A stretch of 64,000 nt of DNA from Acidimicrobiales bacterium (GTDB taxonomy: Bacteria > Actinomycetota > Acidimicrobiia > Acidimicrobiales > Acidimicrobilacustridaceae): NCBI GenBank assembly GCA_025455885.1, contig JALOLR010000008.1, positions 186,001-250,000 of the forward strand, written 5' to 3'. A model generated the notes under the pieces. That model saw only the letters and a program-made list of their open reading frames with translations. It was not told the origin of the DNA and ran no database searches. This document shows, one piece after another, positions 53,880 through 62,687 of the stretch (position 1 is the stretch's first letter; each line of letters begins with the position of its first letter). Both the position numbers and the translations under genes were made by a program.

Positions 53880-55156
53880 CGGACGAGCTCCTCATGGGAC
53901 GACGGGACGGCCACGGTCGCGGTGGCCGGGACGCGCAGTGTGAAGACGGACCCCTCGCCGAGGCGGGATTCCACCTCGACCGTGCCGTGGTGGTTGACCG
54001 CCACGTGCCGGACGATCGCCAGACCCAGGCCCGTGCCGCCGGTCTCGCGGCTGCGGCCCTGGTCGACGCGGTAGAAGCGCTCGAAGATGCGCTCGAGGTC
54101 GCGCGCGGGGATGCCGATTCCGTGGTCGGCGACGGTGAGCGACACACGACCGTCCTCGCCGAGCTCGGCTCCCACCTCGACCGTCGAACCGGGGTCGGAG
54201 TACTTCACGGCGTTGTCGAGCAGGTTGCTGACCGCCGAGGTGAGCTGGCGGGCGTCGCCCGGGACCTCGATGGCGTGGTCGACGCCGCTGACGTCGATCG
54301 AGATGCCGGCCTGCTCGGCGGCGGGATGGATGCGGCTGACCGCCTCTCCGATGATGCCGTCGAGGGCCACCGAGTCGGGATGGTCGACCGAGGAGGTCTC
54401 GATGCGCGACAGGTCGAGCAGGTCGTCGATGGTTCGTCCGACGCGCAGCGACTCGGACTGGATGCGCCCGGCGAGGCGTGACGCCACCGCCGGATCGTCC
54501 TCGCCGAGCAGCGTCTCGGCGAGGAGGCCGATGGCACCCACCGGCGTCTTGAGCTCGTGGCTGATGTTGGCGACGAAGTCGCGCCGGACCGCCTCGAGGC
54601 GGCGGTGCTCGGTGATGTCGTCGATCACCGCGACGGCGGCGTTGCCCCCCGTGGCGGTGATCGGCGCCACCTCCACGACGAGCACCCGGCGGGGCGGGCC
54701 GTAGAGCTCGAGCTCTCGCCGGTCGGGGAGACCACCGAGGGCGCTCGTCACCAGCTCCCCGACGGCCGCCTCGACGAGCGCATCGGCGTGGCGGGCCCGG
54801 GCGAAGGTCTCGGCGGCGGCGTTGCGGTGCACCACCGCGCCGGTGGCGTCGATGATCAGCACGCCCTGGGGGAGACCGTCGAGGGCGTCCTCGAGCAGGT
54901 GGCGCATCGAGCGCACAGCGGTCAGCTCGTCGGCGCAGTCGGCGACCGTACGCTCGAACGTGGCCAGCCCGGCGGCCACCGGGTCGGGCCCCTCGTCGAG
55001 CGTGAGGCCCGCTCGCTCGACCGACTCGATGATCGTCTCGGTGATGCGCCGGCGCTCCGCGGCCCGCGCCCACAGACCGGCCGCGACACCGACCGCGACG
55101 ATGAGGGCGACGACGACGACGAGCTGGACCTGCACCACCGCCAGCGTCGGGGTCAC
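53876..55156 (-). CDS. senX3: Sensor histidine kinase SenX3/PhoR type
   Basis: A 426-aa kinase: membrane helix ~8-30, a PAS-like region (~90-185, LEDALDGLPQGVLIIDATGA), HisKA with DFVANISHELKTPVGAIG (His200), and the ATPase domain with N-box QLTSAVSNLLDNAVKYS, G-boxes VADHGIGIPARD, FERFYRVD, GGTGLGLAIVRHVA. It lacks a large periplasmic loop, as in SenX3, where the PhoU/Pst complex conveys phosphate status. The GTG start overlaps the second phoU stop. Confidence 0.93.
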   Translation of the reverse strand: MTPTLAVVQVQLVVVVALIVAVGVAAGLWARAAERRRITETIIESVERAGLTLDEGPDPVAAGLATFERTVADCADELTAVRSMRHLLEDALDGLPQGVLIIDATGAVVHRNAAAETFARARHADALVEAAVGELVTSALGGLPDRRELELYGPPRRVLVVEVAPITATGGNAAVAVIDDITEHRRLEAVRRDFVANISHELKTPVGAIGLLAETLLGEDDPAVASRLAGRIQSESLRVGRTIDDLLDLSRIETSSVDHPDSVALDGIIGEAVSRIHPAAEQAGISIDVSGVDHAIEVPGDARQLTSAVSNLLDNAVKYSDPGSTVEVGAELGEDGRVSLTVADHGIGIPARDLERIFERFYRVDQGRSRETGGTGLGLAIVRHVAVNHHGTVEVESRLGEGSVFTLRVPATATVAVPSSHEELVR

Positions 55157-55938
55157 CCGTCGGCCCCGGGCTCCAGCAATCGGCGGATCTCGTACTCGTC
55201 GTCCTCGAGCTTCATGGCCGCCCGGGCCTCGAGGCGCGCCGCCCCGCTGCGCTCGGGGAGCCAGCCGGTGACCATGTACTCCACCCGTTGGCCGGTGTTC
55301 ACGGCGTGGTCGCCGATGCGCTCGTAGTAGCGGCCGATGAGCGCCAGCTGCACGGCCTGTTGCAGGTCGAGGGTGGCCACCGCGTGCGACTGGAAGATGG
55401 CCTCGATGTAGTCGTTGTGCAGCCCGTCGAGGGTGTCGTCGATGTCGTCGAGGGCGGCGGCGAGCGCGTCGTCACGCTCGACGTACGCGTCGATGGCGAG
55501 CTTGTAGAGCCGGGCGGCCTCCTCGGCCATCCGCTCGATCAGGCCTCGCACCCTCGGGTCGAGCGAGGCGCCGTAGATGCGCCGTGCCCCCTTGGCGACG
55601 TTGACCATGAGGTCGGCCGACCGCTCGATCTCGGCCGTGAGCCAGAGGGCGGTGACGATGCTGCGCAGGTCGGTGGCCATGGGCTGTTGGAGGGCGAGCA
55701 CGTGGTAGCACTCCTCCTCGATCTTCAGCGTCAACGAGTCGACCTCGTCGTCGGCCTCGATCAACCGCTGCGCGGCGTGCATGTCGTTGGTCAGCAACGC
55801 CTCGGTGCCCCGGGGGATGAACTCACCGAGCATGGCGGCCAGCCGGACGATGCCATCACGAATCTGGTCGAGCTCGCTGTGGAACGACTTGCGCTGCTCG
55901 GGCACGGTGTCTCCTGGTGGCCCGTCGGTCGGTGACAT
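55153..55938 (-). CDS. phoU: PhoU phosphate-signalling protein (second copy)
   Basis: A 261-aa PhoU with two three-helix repeats: FHSELDQIRDGIVRLAAMLG, ADDEVDSLTLKIEEECYHVL, ALWLTAEIERSADLMVNVAK, and LIGRYYERIGDHAVNTGQRV. The E/D..ER.gD motifs bind metals. It is longer than the first copy because of an N-terminal leader and C-terminal tail. Four-base overlaps with both neighbours. It should connect the Pst transporter to the SenX3 kinase. Confidence 0.92.
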   Translation of the reverse strand: MSPTDGPPGDTVPEQRKSFHSELDQIRDGIVRLAAMLGEFIPRGTEALLTNDMHAAQRLIEADDEVDSLTLKIEEECYHVLALQQPMATDLRSIVTALWLTAEIERSADLMVNVAKGARRIYGASLDPRVRGLIERMAEEAARLYKLAIDAYVERDDALAAALDDIDDTLDGLHNDYIEAIFQSHAVATLDLQQAVQLALIGRYYERIGDHAVNTGQRVEYMVTGWLPERSGAARLEARAAMKLEDDEYEIRRLLEPGADG

Positions 55939-56627
55939 CAACGGACCTCGGCGGCGAGGTGGGCTGGGTCCCCGGTGATCAGGTAGCGGACCCGGGCACC
56001 GAGGATGGCCGAGTGGTCGATGATGCGATCGAGAGCTTGGCCGACCACCATCGTACGCAGGGCGGCCGACACGGCGTCGGGCCGGTCGTTGGCCAGGAGC
56101 GCAGCCACCAGCCCGTCGACGAGCTCGGCCCTCACCGCCGAGGAGGCGACCGAGGCGGCCCGCTCGGCGTCGAGGGTGGACCACGCCTGGAGCGCCTCGC
56201 GGTAGAGCGCCACCGCGTCGTCGGCGAGGGTGCACAAGGTGGCGAAGGCCTCGGGGACCGAACGCAGCTCGTCGTGGTGGGGGGCCTGCTTGACGACCCG
56301 GAGGCACAGGTCGCCGATGCGCTCGAACTCGGCGATGACGCGCAGCACCGAGACGATGAGGCGCAGGTCGGCGGCCACCGGGGCCTCCCGGCGCAACAGC
56401 TCGTAGCACCGCTCGGTGAGCGACACGTTCATGGCGTCGATGCGGTCGTCGGCGGCGAGCGCCCGCTCGGCGAGCGCCGTGTCGCCGGTGACGAGGACCT
56501 CGCGCATGAGCTGGAGGTTCTCGTCGACGACGATGCCCATCATCTCGGCCTGGAGCGAGAGCTGCTCCAGCTCCGCCCCGTACTGCAGGCGGAGGGGCGT
56601 GCCGTCAGCCGAATCGGCCGGTGACAT
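55938..56627 (-). CDS. phoU: PhoU phosphate-signalling protein (first copy)
   Basis: A 229-aa Pho[61 protein letters not shown], and [20 protein letters not shown], the last being a weaker second metal motif (D-R-I-I-D-H). It overlaps the pstB end by 23 bases and the second phoU by 4. Two different PhoU proteins in one operon suggest division of labour between transport inhibition and kinase signalling. Confidence 0.9.
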   Translation of the reverse strand: MSPADSADGTPLRLQYGAELEQLSLQAEMMGIVVDENLQLMREVLVTGDTALAERALAADDRIDAMNVSLTERCYELLRREAPVAADLRLIVSVLRVIAEFERIGDLCLRVVKQAPHHDELRSVPEAFATLCTLADDAVALYREALQAWSTLDAERAASVASSAVRAELVDGLVAALLANDRPDAVSAALRTMVVGQALDRIIDHSAILGARVRYLITGDPAHLAAEVR

Positions 56628-57477
56628 AGTTCTCCGTGCGCTCGTCGGCCGGGGCCGAGAAGATCTTGTCGGTGAAGTCGTACTCGACGAGCAGTCCGGT
56701 GCGGGTGTCGCTCTCGGGGTTCACCTCGGTGGTGAAGAACGCCGTGCGATCGCTCACCCGGGCGGCCTGTTGCATGTTGTGGGTCACGATGATGATCGTG
56801 TACTCCGACTTGATCTCCTGCATCAGGTCCTCGATGCGGGCGGTGGCGATGGGGTCGAGCGCCGAGCACGGCTCGTCCATCAGCACCACCTCCGGGTCCA
56901 CGGCGATGGCCCGGGCGATGCAGAGACGCTGCTGCTGCCCGCCCGAGAGGCCCATGGCCGACTTCTTCAGCCGGTCCTTCACCTCGTCCCACAGCGCCGC
57001 GCCCCGCAGCGCCTTCTCGACGACGTCGTCGAGGTCCTTCTTGACGCCGTTCAGACGGGGACCGAAGGCGACGTTGTCGAAGATCGACTTGGGGAACGGG
57101 TTCGGCTTCTGGAAGACCATCCCGATGCGCTTGCGCACCTCGACCGGGTCGACGCGGCTGTCGTAGAGGTCGACGCCGTGGTACATCACCCGTCCCTCGA
57201 CGCGGGCGCCCTCGATGAGGTCGTTCATGCGGTCGAAGCAGCGCAGCACGGTGGACTTGCCGCAGCCCGACGGCCCGATGAACGCCGTGATCTCATGACG
57301 GTGGACCTGCACGTCGACGTCGCGCACCGCCCGGAACGGCCCGTAGTACACGTTGAGACCCTCGACGTCGAAGACGACCTCGGGTTCGCCGCTGCGTTCC
57401 TGACGAGGGGCGGCCACGGCGCGGGCCACGGTGGCGGCACCACCGGCGGGAGGTGCGGTCGGGGCATCGGCAGACAT
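56605..57477 (-). CDS. pstB: Phosphate ABC transporter ATPase PstB
   Basis: A 290-aa ATPase. After a ~30-residue Ala/Pro-rich extension comes the PstB domain: [20 protein letters not shown], Walker [22 protein letters not shown]-loop [20 protein letters not shown], signature [20 protein letters not shown], Walker [22 protein letters not shown]-loop [20 protein letters not shown]. All are diagnostic for PstB. ATG at 57477. Confidence 0.95.
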   Translation of the reverse strand: MSADAPTAPPAGGAATVARAVAAPRQERSGEPEVVFDVEGLNVYYGPFRAVRDVDVQVHRHEITAFIGPSGCGKSTVLRCFDRMNDLIEGARVEGRVMYHGVDLYDSRVDPVEVRKRIGMVFQKPNPFPKSIFDNVAFGPRLNGVKKDLDDVVEKALRGAALWDEVKDRLKKSAMGLSGGQQQRLCIARAIAVDPEVVLMDEPCSALDPIATARIEDLMQEIKSEYTIIIVTHNMQQAARVSDRTAFFTTEVNPESDTRTGLLVEYDFTDKIFSAPADERTENYVTGRFG

Positions 57478-57521
57478 CGTGGGGCTCTCTCCGGGTAGGG
57501 GGGGATCGAGGGTCGACACGG

Positions 57522-58433
57522 TCAGGCGGCGTGGCGCCGGGCCACGCGGGCGGACACGACTCGGGCGGCGATCGTGAAGATGAACACGATGACCACCAGG
57601 GTGAGCGCCGACGCCCACGCCCGGTCGATGGCGGGCTGGAAGGGGGACTGCGCGTTGGTGAAGATCTGCACCGAGAGCGCGGTGGTGGCGCCGCCGAACA
57701 CGTCGAGGTTCACGGCGCGGGCGGCCCCGATGGTGAACAGCAGCGGGGCGGTCTCGCCGGCGGCGCGGGCGACGGCCAACATGGCCCCCGAGACGATCCC
57801 GCCGAACGCCGCGGGCAGCACGACGGTCATGATGGTGCGCCACTTCCGGTTGCCGAGGGCGTAGCTACCGTGGCGCAGCTCCTCGGGGACCAGCCGCAGC
57901 ATCTCCTCGGTCGAGCGGATCACGATCGGCAGCATCAGGCAGCCCAGCGCCAGCGCGCCGCCGAAGGCCGAGAGGCCGAAGGTGAGGGTCCACACGGTGT
58001 AGACGAACAGGCCCATCACGATGGACGGCACGCCGGTCATCACGTCGGACATGAAGCGGATGATGCTGGCCATCCGGCCCTTGCCGCCGTACTCGTTGAG
58101 GTAGATCGCGCCGAGGATGCCGAGCGGCACCGACATGAGCGTGGCCAGGCCGGTGATCACGAGCGTGCCCACGATGGCCGGCGCCATGCCCCCGCCGGCC
58201 TCGCGGGTCCGGGCCTGGATGTCCTCGGTGAACCACGCCCAGTCGATGACCCCGATGCCCTTCGCCACGACGTAGTAGATGACGAAGGCGAGGGGGATGA
58301 CGGCCACCACCAGCGAACCGGCCATCCAGACGCTGGCCACCCGGTTCTTGACGCTGCGCGAACGCGACGTGGTCGCCTCGAGCAGGAGCCGATCGCTCTC
58401 CTGGCGAAGTTCGGGCGAGTCGAGACCGGCCAC
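57522..58433 (-). CDS. pstA: Phosphate ABC transporter permease PstA
   Basis: A 303-aa permease with six membrane helices: [20 protein letters not shown] first, then [20 protein letters not shown], the loop [20 protein letters not shown] (ATPase contact) and [20 protein letters not shown], typical PstA features. GTG start 1 base after the pstC stop. Confidence 0.94.
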   Translation of the reverse strand: MAGLDSPELRQESDRLLLEATTSRSRSVKNRVASVWMAGSLVVAVIPLAFVIYYVVAKGIGVIDWAWFTEDIQARTREAGGGMAPAIVGTLVITGLATLMSVPLGILGAIYLNEYGGKGRMASIIRFMSDVMTGVPSIVMGLFVYTVWTLTFGLSAFGGALALGCLMLPIVIRSTEEMLRLVPEELRHGSYALGNRKWRTIMTVVLPAAFGGIVSGAMLAVARAAGETAPLLFTIGAARAVNLDVFGGATTALSVQIFTNAQSPFQPAIDRAWASALTLVVIVFIFTIAARVVSARVARRHAA

Positions 58434-58434
58434 C

Positions 58435-59445
58435 TCAGGCTCCTGACAGCTTCTTGTCGAACCGCCCGACGATGCCGCGAGCGGTCACGTTCACGATGAT
58501 GGTCACGCCGAACAGCACGACGCCGAGCCCGATGAGGGCGGCACGATGGATCCCCCCGGCCTCGCCGAACTGGTTGGCGATGACCGCGGCCATGGCGTCA
58601 CCCGGGGCGAAGAGGTCGGCGGTGATCTGGGCGTTGGAACCGATGACCAGGGCCACGGCGATGGTCTCACCCATCGCCCGGCCCAACCCGAGCATGACCG
58701 ACCCGACGATGCCGCCCTGGCTCCACGGGAGTACGGCGGAGCGGATCATCTCCCAGCGGGTGGCGCCCATCCCGTAGGCCGCCTCGCGCTGGGCGCTCGG
58801 GACGGTCGCGATGACCTCGCGTGACAGCGACGTGATGATGGGGGTGATCATGACGGCCAGGATGATCCCGGCGGTCATGAAGGCCCGTCCACTCGAGGTG
58901 GGACCGAAGATCGTGCCGAGCACCGGCCAGCCCTCGACCGCGCCCCCGATGGCCTCGTAGACGCCCTTCACGTTGGGGGCGAAGACCAGGATCCCCCACA
59001 GCCCGTAGACCACCGACGGGATGGCGGCGAGCAGGTCCATGACGTACACGACGACCTTCTTGAGCCGTTGCGGGGCGGCTTCGTTCGTGTACAGCGCGAT
59101 GCCCAGGCTCACGGGCACGGAGATCACCAAGGCGAGGAACGACACCAGGACCGTGCCGTAGATGAAGGCCAGCGCCCCGAACTTGCCCTCGGCGGGGATC
59201 CAGTCGTTGGTGGTGACGAACGAGATGCCCTGCTGCTCGAACGCCGGCCAGGCCTCCCGGGTGGTGGAGACCGCGATGAGGGCCAGGATGGCGAGGACCA
59301 GGAGGCCCGCCGCCAGCGCCACTCCCCGGAAGACCTGGTCGCCGATGTTGACGCGACCGGCGGCGATCAGTTCCGCCCCCGACCCCTCGGTGGGGTCGAG
59401 GACGGCAACCGATCCGGGGGATGGATCCTCGGGGAGTGGCGCCAT
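58435..59445 (-). CDS. pstC: Phosphate ABC transporter permease PstC
   Basis: A 336-aa permease with six membrane helices. Signatures: FIYGTVLVSFLALVISVPVS, AIPSVVYGLWGILVFAPNVK, AQREAAYGMGATRWEMIRSA (contact loop) and LGRAMGETIAVALVIGSNAQ. It pairs with PstA in the membrane. It begins 12 bp after the pstS stop. Confidence 0.94.
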   Translation of the reverse strand: MAPLPEDPSPGSVAVLDPTEGSGAELIAAGRVNIGDQVFRGVALAAGLLVLAILALIAVSTTREAWPAFEQQGISFVTTNDWIPAEGKFGALAFIYGTVLVSFLALVISVPVSLGIALYTNEAAPQRLKKVVVYVMDLLAAIPSVVYGLWGILVFAPNVKGVYEAIGGAVEGWPVLGTIFGPTSSGRAFMTAGIILAVMITPIITSLSREVIATVPSAQREAAYGMGATRWEMIRSAVLPWSQGGIVGSVMLGLGRAMGETIAVALVIGSNAQITADLFAPGDAMAAVIANQFGEAGGIHRAALIGLGVVLFGVTIIVNVTARGIVGRFDKKLSGA

Positions 59446-59457
59446 GGGTGACGCTGG

Positions 59458-60558
59458 CTAACCGACCGTGATCTGGTCGATCTGGGCGAGGGCCTTGGAC
59501 TGGAGGCCCTCCGGCAGGTTGGCGAAGTCCACCGAGTTGGCGAGCTGCTCACCCTCGGTCAGCACGAACGTGAGCCAGCCCTTCAGGTTCTCGACCGTCG
59601 TCTCGTCGGAGTAGGTCACGAAGGTGAGGATGTAGGTCGGTGCCGTGATCGGGTACGACTCGGCGCCCGGGGCGTTGAGAGGGTTGTAGGTGAGATTCTC
59701 CTCGACGGTCACGCCGTCGAGCGCCGCGGTGGCCCCTTCGAGGCTGGCCGGCACGAACTCGCCTTCGGCATTCTCGATGGCCGCGAAGGTGAGGCCCAGT
59801 GCGTTGGCGTCGGAGTAGTCGACGTAGCCGATCGCACCGGCGGTGTCCTTCACCAGCTGGGCGACGCCGGCGTTGCCGTTGGCGGCCTGGGCCGAGGGCC
59901 AGGCCACGGTGTCACCGGAGGCAATGGTGAAGACGTCGGGTGCGGCCGTCGCCAGGAACTTGGAGAAGTTCGACGTCGTGCCGGAGCCGTCGGAGCGGAC
60001 CACGACCGTGATGGCGGTGGACGGGAGGGTGACGCCCTCGTTGTCAGCGGCGATCTCCGGGGCGTCCCAGGAGGTGATCTGGCCCATGAAGATGCCGGCC
60101 AGGGTGGACTGCGAGAGGTTGATCTCCTCCACGCCGCTCAGGTTGTACGACACCGTGATCGGCGCCGCGACCGTCGGGAAGTAGAGCCAGGGCTTGCCGT
60201 TCAGGGCGAGGTCCTCGTCGTCCTTCACCAGGCTGTCGGAGCCGGCCCAGATGGAGATCCCTGCGGCGAGGTCCTTCTTGCCCTGGCCCGAGCCGCCACC
60301 GGGGTACGTCACGACCAGCGGGGACACGTTCTCGAACTCGGCGATGACCTCTTCGTAGAAGGCCTTGGGGAACGTGGCGCCCGTGCCGGGAAGGTCGCCG
60401 GAGAGTGCACCGAAGTCGATCTCGGACGAACCTCCGGTCGCGGCGGTGGTGTCGGACGAGCTGGATTCGTCGTCGCTCCCGCAGGCGGCGGCGACGAGGC
60501 CGACGCTGGCCAGGAGGGCGACGAGCCACACGAGGTGGCGACGCGGGGTGGTACGCAA
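59458..60558 (-). CDS. pstS: Phosphate-binding lipoprotein PstS
   Basis: A 366-aa lipoprotein. Signal ends LVAAACGSD (Cys ~26), then a Ser/Thr linker and the phosphate-binding fold: LPGTGATFPKAFYEEVI, TYPGGGSGQGKKDLAAG (phosphate loop), VVVRSDGSGTTSNFSKFLAT, GYVDYSDANALGL. The start is TTG at 60558 with GAGGAG 9 bases upstream. It is first in the operon, ~97 bp downstream of the Pho box. Confidence 0.95.
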   Translation of the reverse strand: MRTTPRRHLVWLVALLASVGLVAAACGSDDESSSSDTTAATGGSSEIDFGALSGDLPGTGATFPKAFYEEVIAEFENVSPLVVTYPGGGSGQGKKDLAAGISIWAGSDSLVKDDEDLALNGKPWLYFPTVAAPITVSYNLSGVEEINLSQSTLAGIFMGQITSWDAPEIAADNEGVTLPSTAITVVVRSDGSGTTSNFSKFLATAAPDVFTIASGDTVAWPSAQAANGNAGVAQLVKDTAGAIGYVDYSDANALGLTFAAIENAEGEFVPASLEGATAALDGVTVEENLTYNPLNAPGAESYPITAPTYILTFVTYSDETTVENLKGWLTFVLTEGEQLANSVDFANLPEGLQSKALAQIDQITVG

Positions 60559-60654
60559 GAGTGGACTCTCCTCGAGAGGGGGAAACGGGCGCGGGAACGG
60601 ACTCCCGCGTCGGGGACCGTAGGGAGCCAGTGTGGCGAGCGAACGTAAACCGGG

Positions 60655-60681
60655 TGAACGAGAGATGAACCGGCCCTGAAC
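60655..60681 (-). promoter_or_regulatory. Pho box: three GTTCA direct repeats at 11-bp spacing
   Basis: On the minus strand GTTCA occurs at 60681, 60670 and 60659 (complement TGAAC at 60677, 60666, 60655), spaced exactly 11 bp, one helical turn. This is the PhoB/PhoP/RegX3 box design of actinobacteria (GTTCACC-type repeats). It sits ~97 bp upstream of the pstS start and faces the pst operon. Confidence 0.88.
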
Positions 60682-60708
60682 ACTCGCGCAACAGGACGCG
60701 CCGGCGAC

Positions 60709-61158
60709 CTAGCCCGGATCGCCCGACGCGAAGCGCAGGAAGGCGTCGAGCACCTCGGCGTCGTGGTCGTAGGTGAGTCGCCGGCGGGCGCCGTCGAGCG
60801 GGCACCAGTCCATCTCGTCGACCTCGTCGTTGGCGGTGAACGTGCCCGCCGCCACGGTCATCTCCCAGTAGCGGACCTGCTTGTGGCGGCCCTTGGCGTC
60901 CCGATACGTGACGGTGGGCAGCTCACGGCCGAGCACGCACTCGAGGCCGGTCTCCTCGCGGACCTCGCGCAACGCCGCCTGCTCGTCGGTCTCTCCGGGG
61001 TCGAGCTTGCCCTTCGGGAACGTCCAGTCGCGGTACTTGGGTCGATGCACGAGGACGACCTCGGGCCCCGCGGCGGCGACCCGCCACACGACACCCCCGG
61101 CGGCGCGCACCTCGGGCTCGCCGCCCGCCGGGCCCGGTGACCGGCCGCCCGCCGACAT
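60709..61158 (-). CDS. NUDIX hydrolase
   Basis: A 149-aa NUDIX enzyme. After VRAAGGVVWRVAAAGPEVVL comes the Nudix box at ~48-70: GKLDPGE, then REVREETGL, with all metal-binding glutamates. It hydrolyses nucleoside-diphosphate-linked compounds or (in some family members) diphosphoinositol/dinucleotide polyphosphates; the WTFPKGKLDPGE context resembles MutT1-type actinobacterial enzymes. ATG 61158 lies 6 bp after the CHAD gene's stop, so it is probably co-transcribed with the polyphosphate genes. Confidence 0.9.
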   Translation of the reverse strand: MSAGGRSPGPAGGEPEVRAAGGVVWRVAAAGPEVVLVHRPKYRDWTFPKGKLDPGETDEQAALREVREETGLECVLGRELPTVTYRDAKGRHKQVRYWEMTVAAGTFTANDEVDEMDWCPLDGARRRLTYDHDAEVLDAFLRFASGDPG

Positions 61159-61163
61159 CGCGT

Positions 61164-62687
61164 TCAACCCAGCCACCTGACGTTGGCCTTCCGTTCGCAC
61201 GCCGCCCACGCCTGCGGCCAGAGCTCCCCTGCCGCACGTGACCGTCGACGCTGGTCACCGACGAGCTGGCCGACGACCATCGCCTGGGCGGGGGGCACCG
61301 ACGGCGTGAGCGCCCGCAGCCACTCCTGCGCCACCGCCGCGTCGCTGAGCTCCCCGAGCTCGCGCTGGAGCACGTCGAGCGCATCGGCGAGCCGTCGCGC
61401 CGGTTGGCCGACGACGGGCACGACGACCTCGACGGCGTCACGCGCCTTCTTGACCAGGATGCGCACCTCGTGCAGGTCGTCCTCGGCCGGCTGCGGGCCG
61501 AGCCCTGCGACCGCCCGCCGCAGCCCGATCCACCGGGGACGGACCAGCGCGGCGACCGCCTCCGCGGCAGGGCCGCGTGCGGCCCGCGTCAGCGGGGGCT
61601 CGAGCGCGGTGGCGACGACCCGATCGAGGAGCTCGACGTAGCGCGCCGTGCGCATCTCGCCGAGCAGGGACGCGAACCGCTCGGCACGCTCGCGCTCCAG
61701 TCGCGCGAGCACCGCGGCGACGGCGCCCCGGTCGACGGCGTCGAGCGTCGACGCCGCGTCCCGGAGCCGCTCGAGCAGCACATCGGTGTCGCGGACCACG
61801 CCCAGCAGACCCGCCAGCCAGCCCAGCTCGGCGCGGAGGCCCTCGACCACGTCGCCGTCGAGGACGGGGCCGAAGGTCGCCAGCACGGTCCGCAGCCGAC
61901 GGGTGGCGACACGGGCCTGGTGGACGCCCTCGACGTCGTCGTCCAGGCGGACGACGTGATCGCGTTCGACGAGCCGGCGCGCCGCCTCCGCCAACGCCGC
62001 CCTGACCACCTCGGCGGTCGTGGCCCTCGGCCCCACCTCGGCGACGGTGAGATCCGGCGGGGCAAGGGCACGCGGCCCCAACGCCCGCACGACCTTGGTG
62101 GTCCGGTCGGGCGCCCCCGCCCCCGCCCGCTCCAGCGCCCCCGCGACGAGAGCCAGGAGGTCCGACGAGGCCCCGTCGGCCAGCTCCACCTCGATCTCCC
62201 GGAAGCGGGCGGCCACCTCGTCGCCCTCGACGACCGTGACGACGTCGTCGTCGACCTCGGCCAACCGCCGCCCGTCGCGGAGGAGGTCCACCCGGTGCCG
62301 GGTGGTGCGGATGGTGGCCACCGGCGCGAGGGCCGCACCCCGCACCCAGCCGACCACCAGGTCGGCCAGCTCTGGAGGCACCGAGCCGACGTCGGTCTCG
62401 ACGTCGAACTCCCGCCGGCGCAGCGCGTCACCGTCGCCCCCGGTACTCGGCAACTTCAACGTCCAGCGCGTCGCTCCCTCACCCGTCCGCCGTCGCAGCG
62501 ACACGCCGTTGCGCACGAGGCGCAGGTCCTCGGTGTCGACGTAGATGGCGTCGAGGTCGAACGTCGTCGGCTCGCCGACGGTGACCCCGGGGACCACGTC
62601 GTGCAGGTCGGGGAGCGTGAACCCGGGCCACGCCCCGAACTTCATCTCCGTCTCGAGCTTCCCCGCCGCGGCCACCGCTGCGATCAC
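61164..62687 (-). CDS. CYTH–CHAD domain protein
   Basis: A 507-aa protein. The N-terminal CYTH (triphosphate tunnel) domain starts with the ExExK motif in LETEMKFGAW, then YVDTEDLRLVRNGVSLRRRT, WTLKLPS and FREIEVELADG. The C-terminal CHAD domain (~280-505) is helical with conserved His/Arg: VHQARVATRRLRTVLATFG, LHEVRILVKKARDAVEVV. CHAD binds polyphosphate granules. The GTG at 62687 overlaps the ppk stop and must be the start because the ExExK motif begins only a few residues later. Confidence 0.92.
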   Translation of the reverse strand: MIAAVAAAGKLETEMKFGAWPGFTLPDLHDVVPGVTVGEPTTFDLDAIYVDTEDLRLVRNGVSLRRRTGEGATRWTLKLPSTGGDGDALRRREFDVETDVGSVPPELADLVVGWVRGAALAPVATIRTTRHRVDLLRDGRRLAEVDDDVVTVVEGDEVAARFREIEVELADGASSDLLALVAGALERAGAGAPDRTTKVVRALGPRALAPPDLTVAEVGPRATTAEVVRAALAEAARRLVERDHVVRLDDDVEGVHQARVATRRLRTVLATFGPVLDGDVVEGLRAELGWLAGLLGVVRDTDVLLERLRDAASTLDAVDRGAVAAVLARLERERAERFASLLGEMRTARYVELLDRVVATALEPPLTRAARGPAAEAVAALVRPRWIGLRRAVAGLGPQPAEDDLHEVRILVKKARDAVEVVVPVVGQPARRLADALDVLQRELGELSDAAVAQEWLRALTPSVPPAQAMVVGQLVGDQRRRSRAAGELWPQAWAACERKANVRWLG

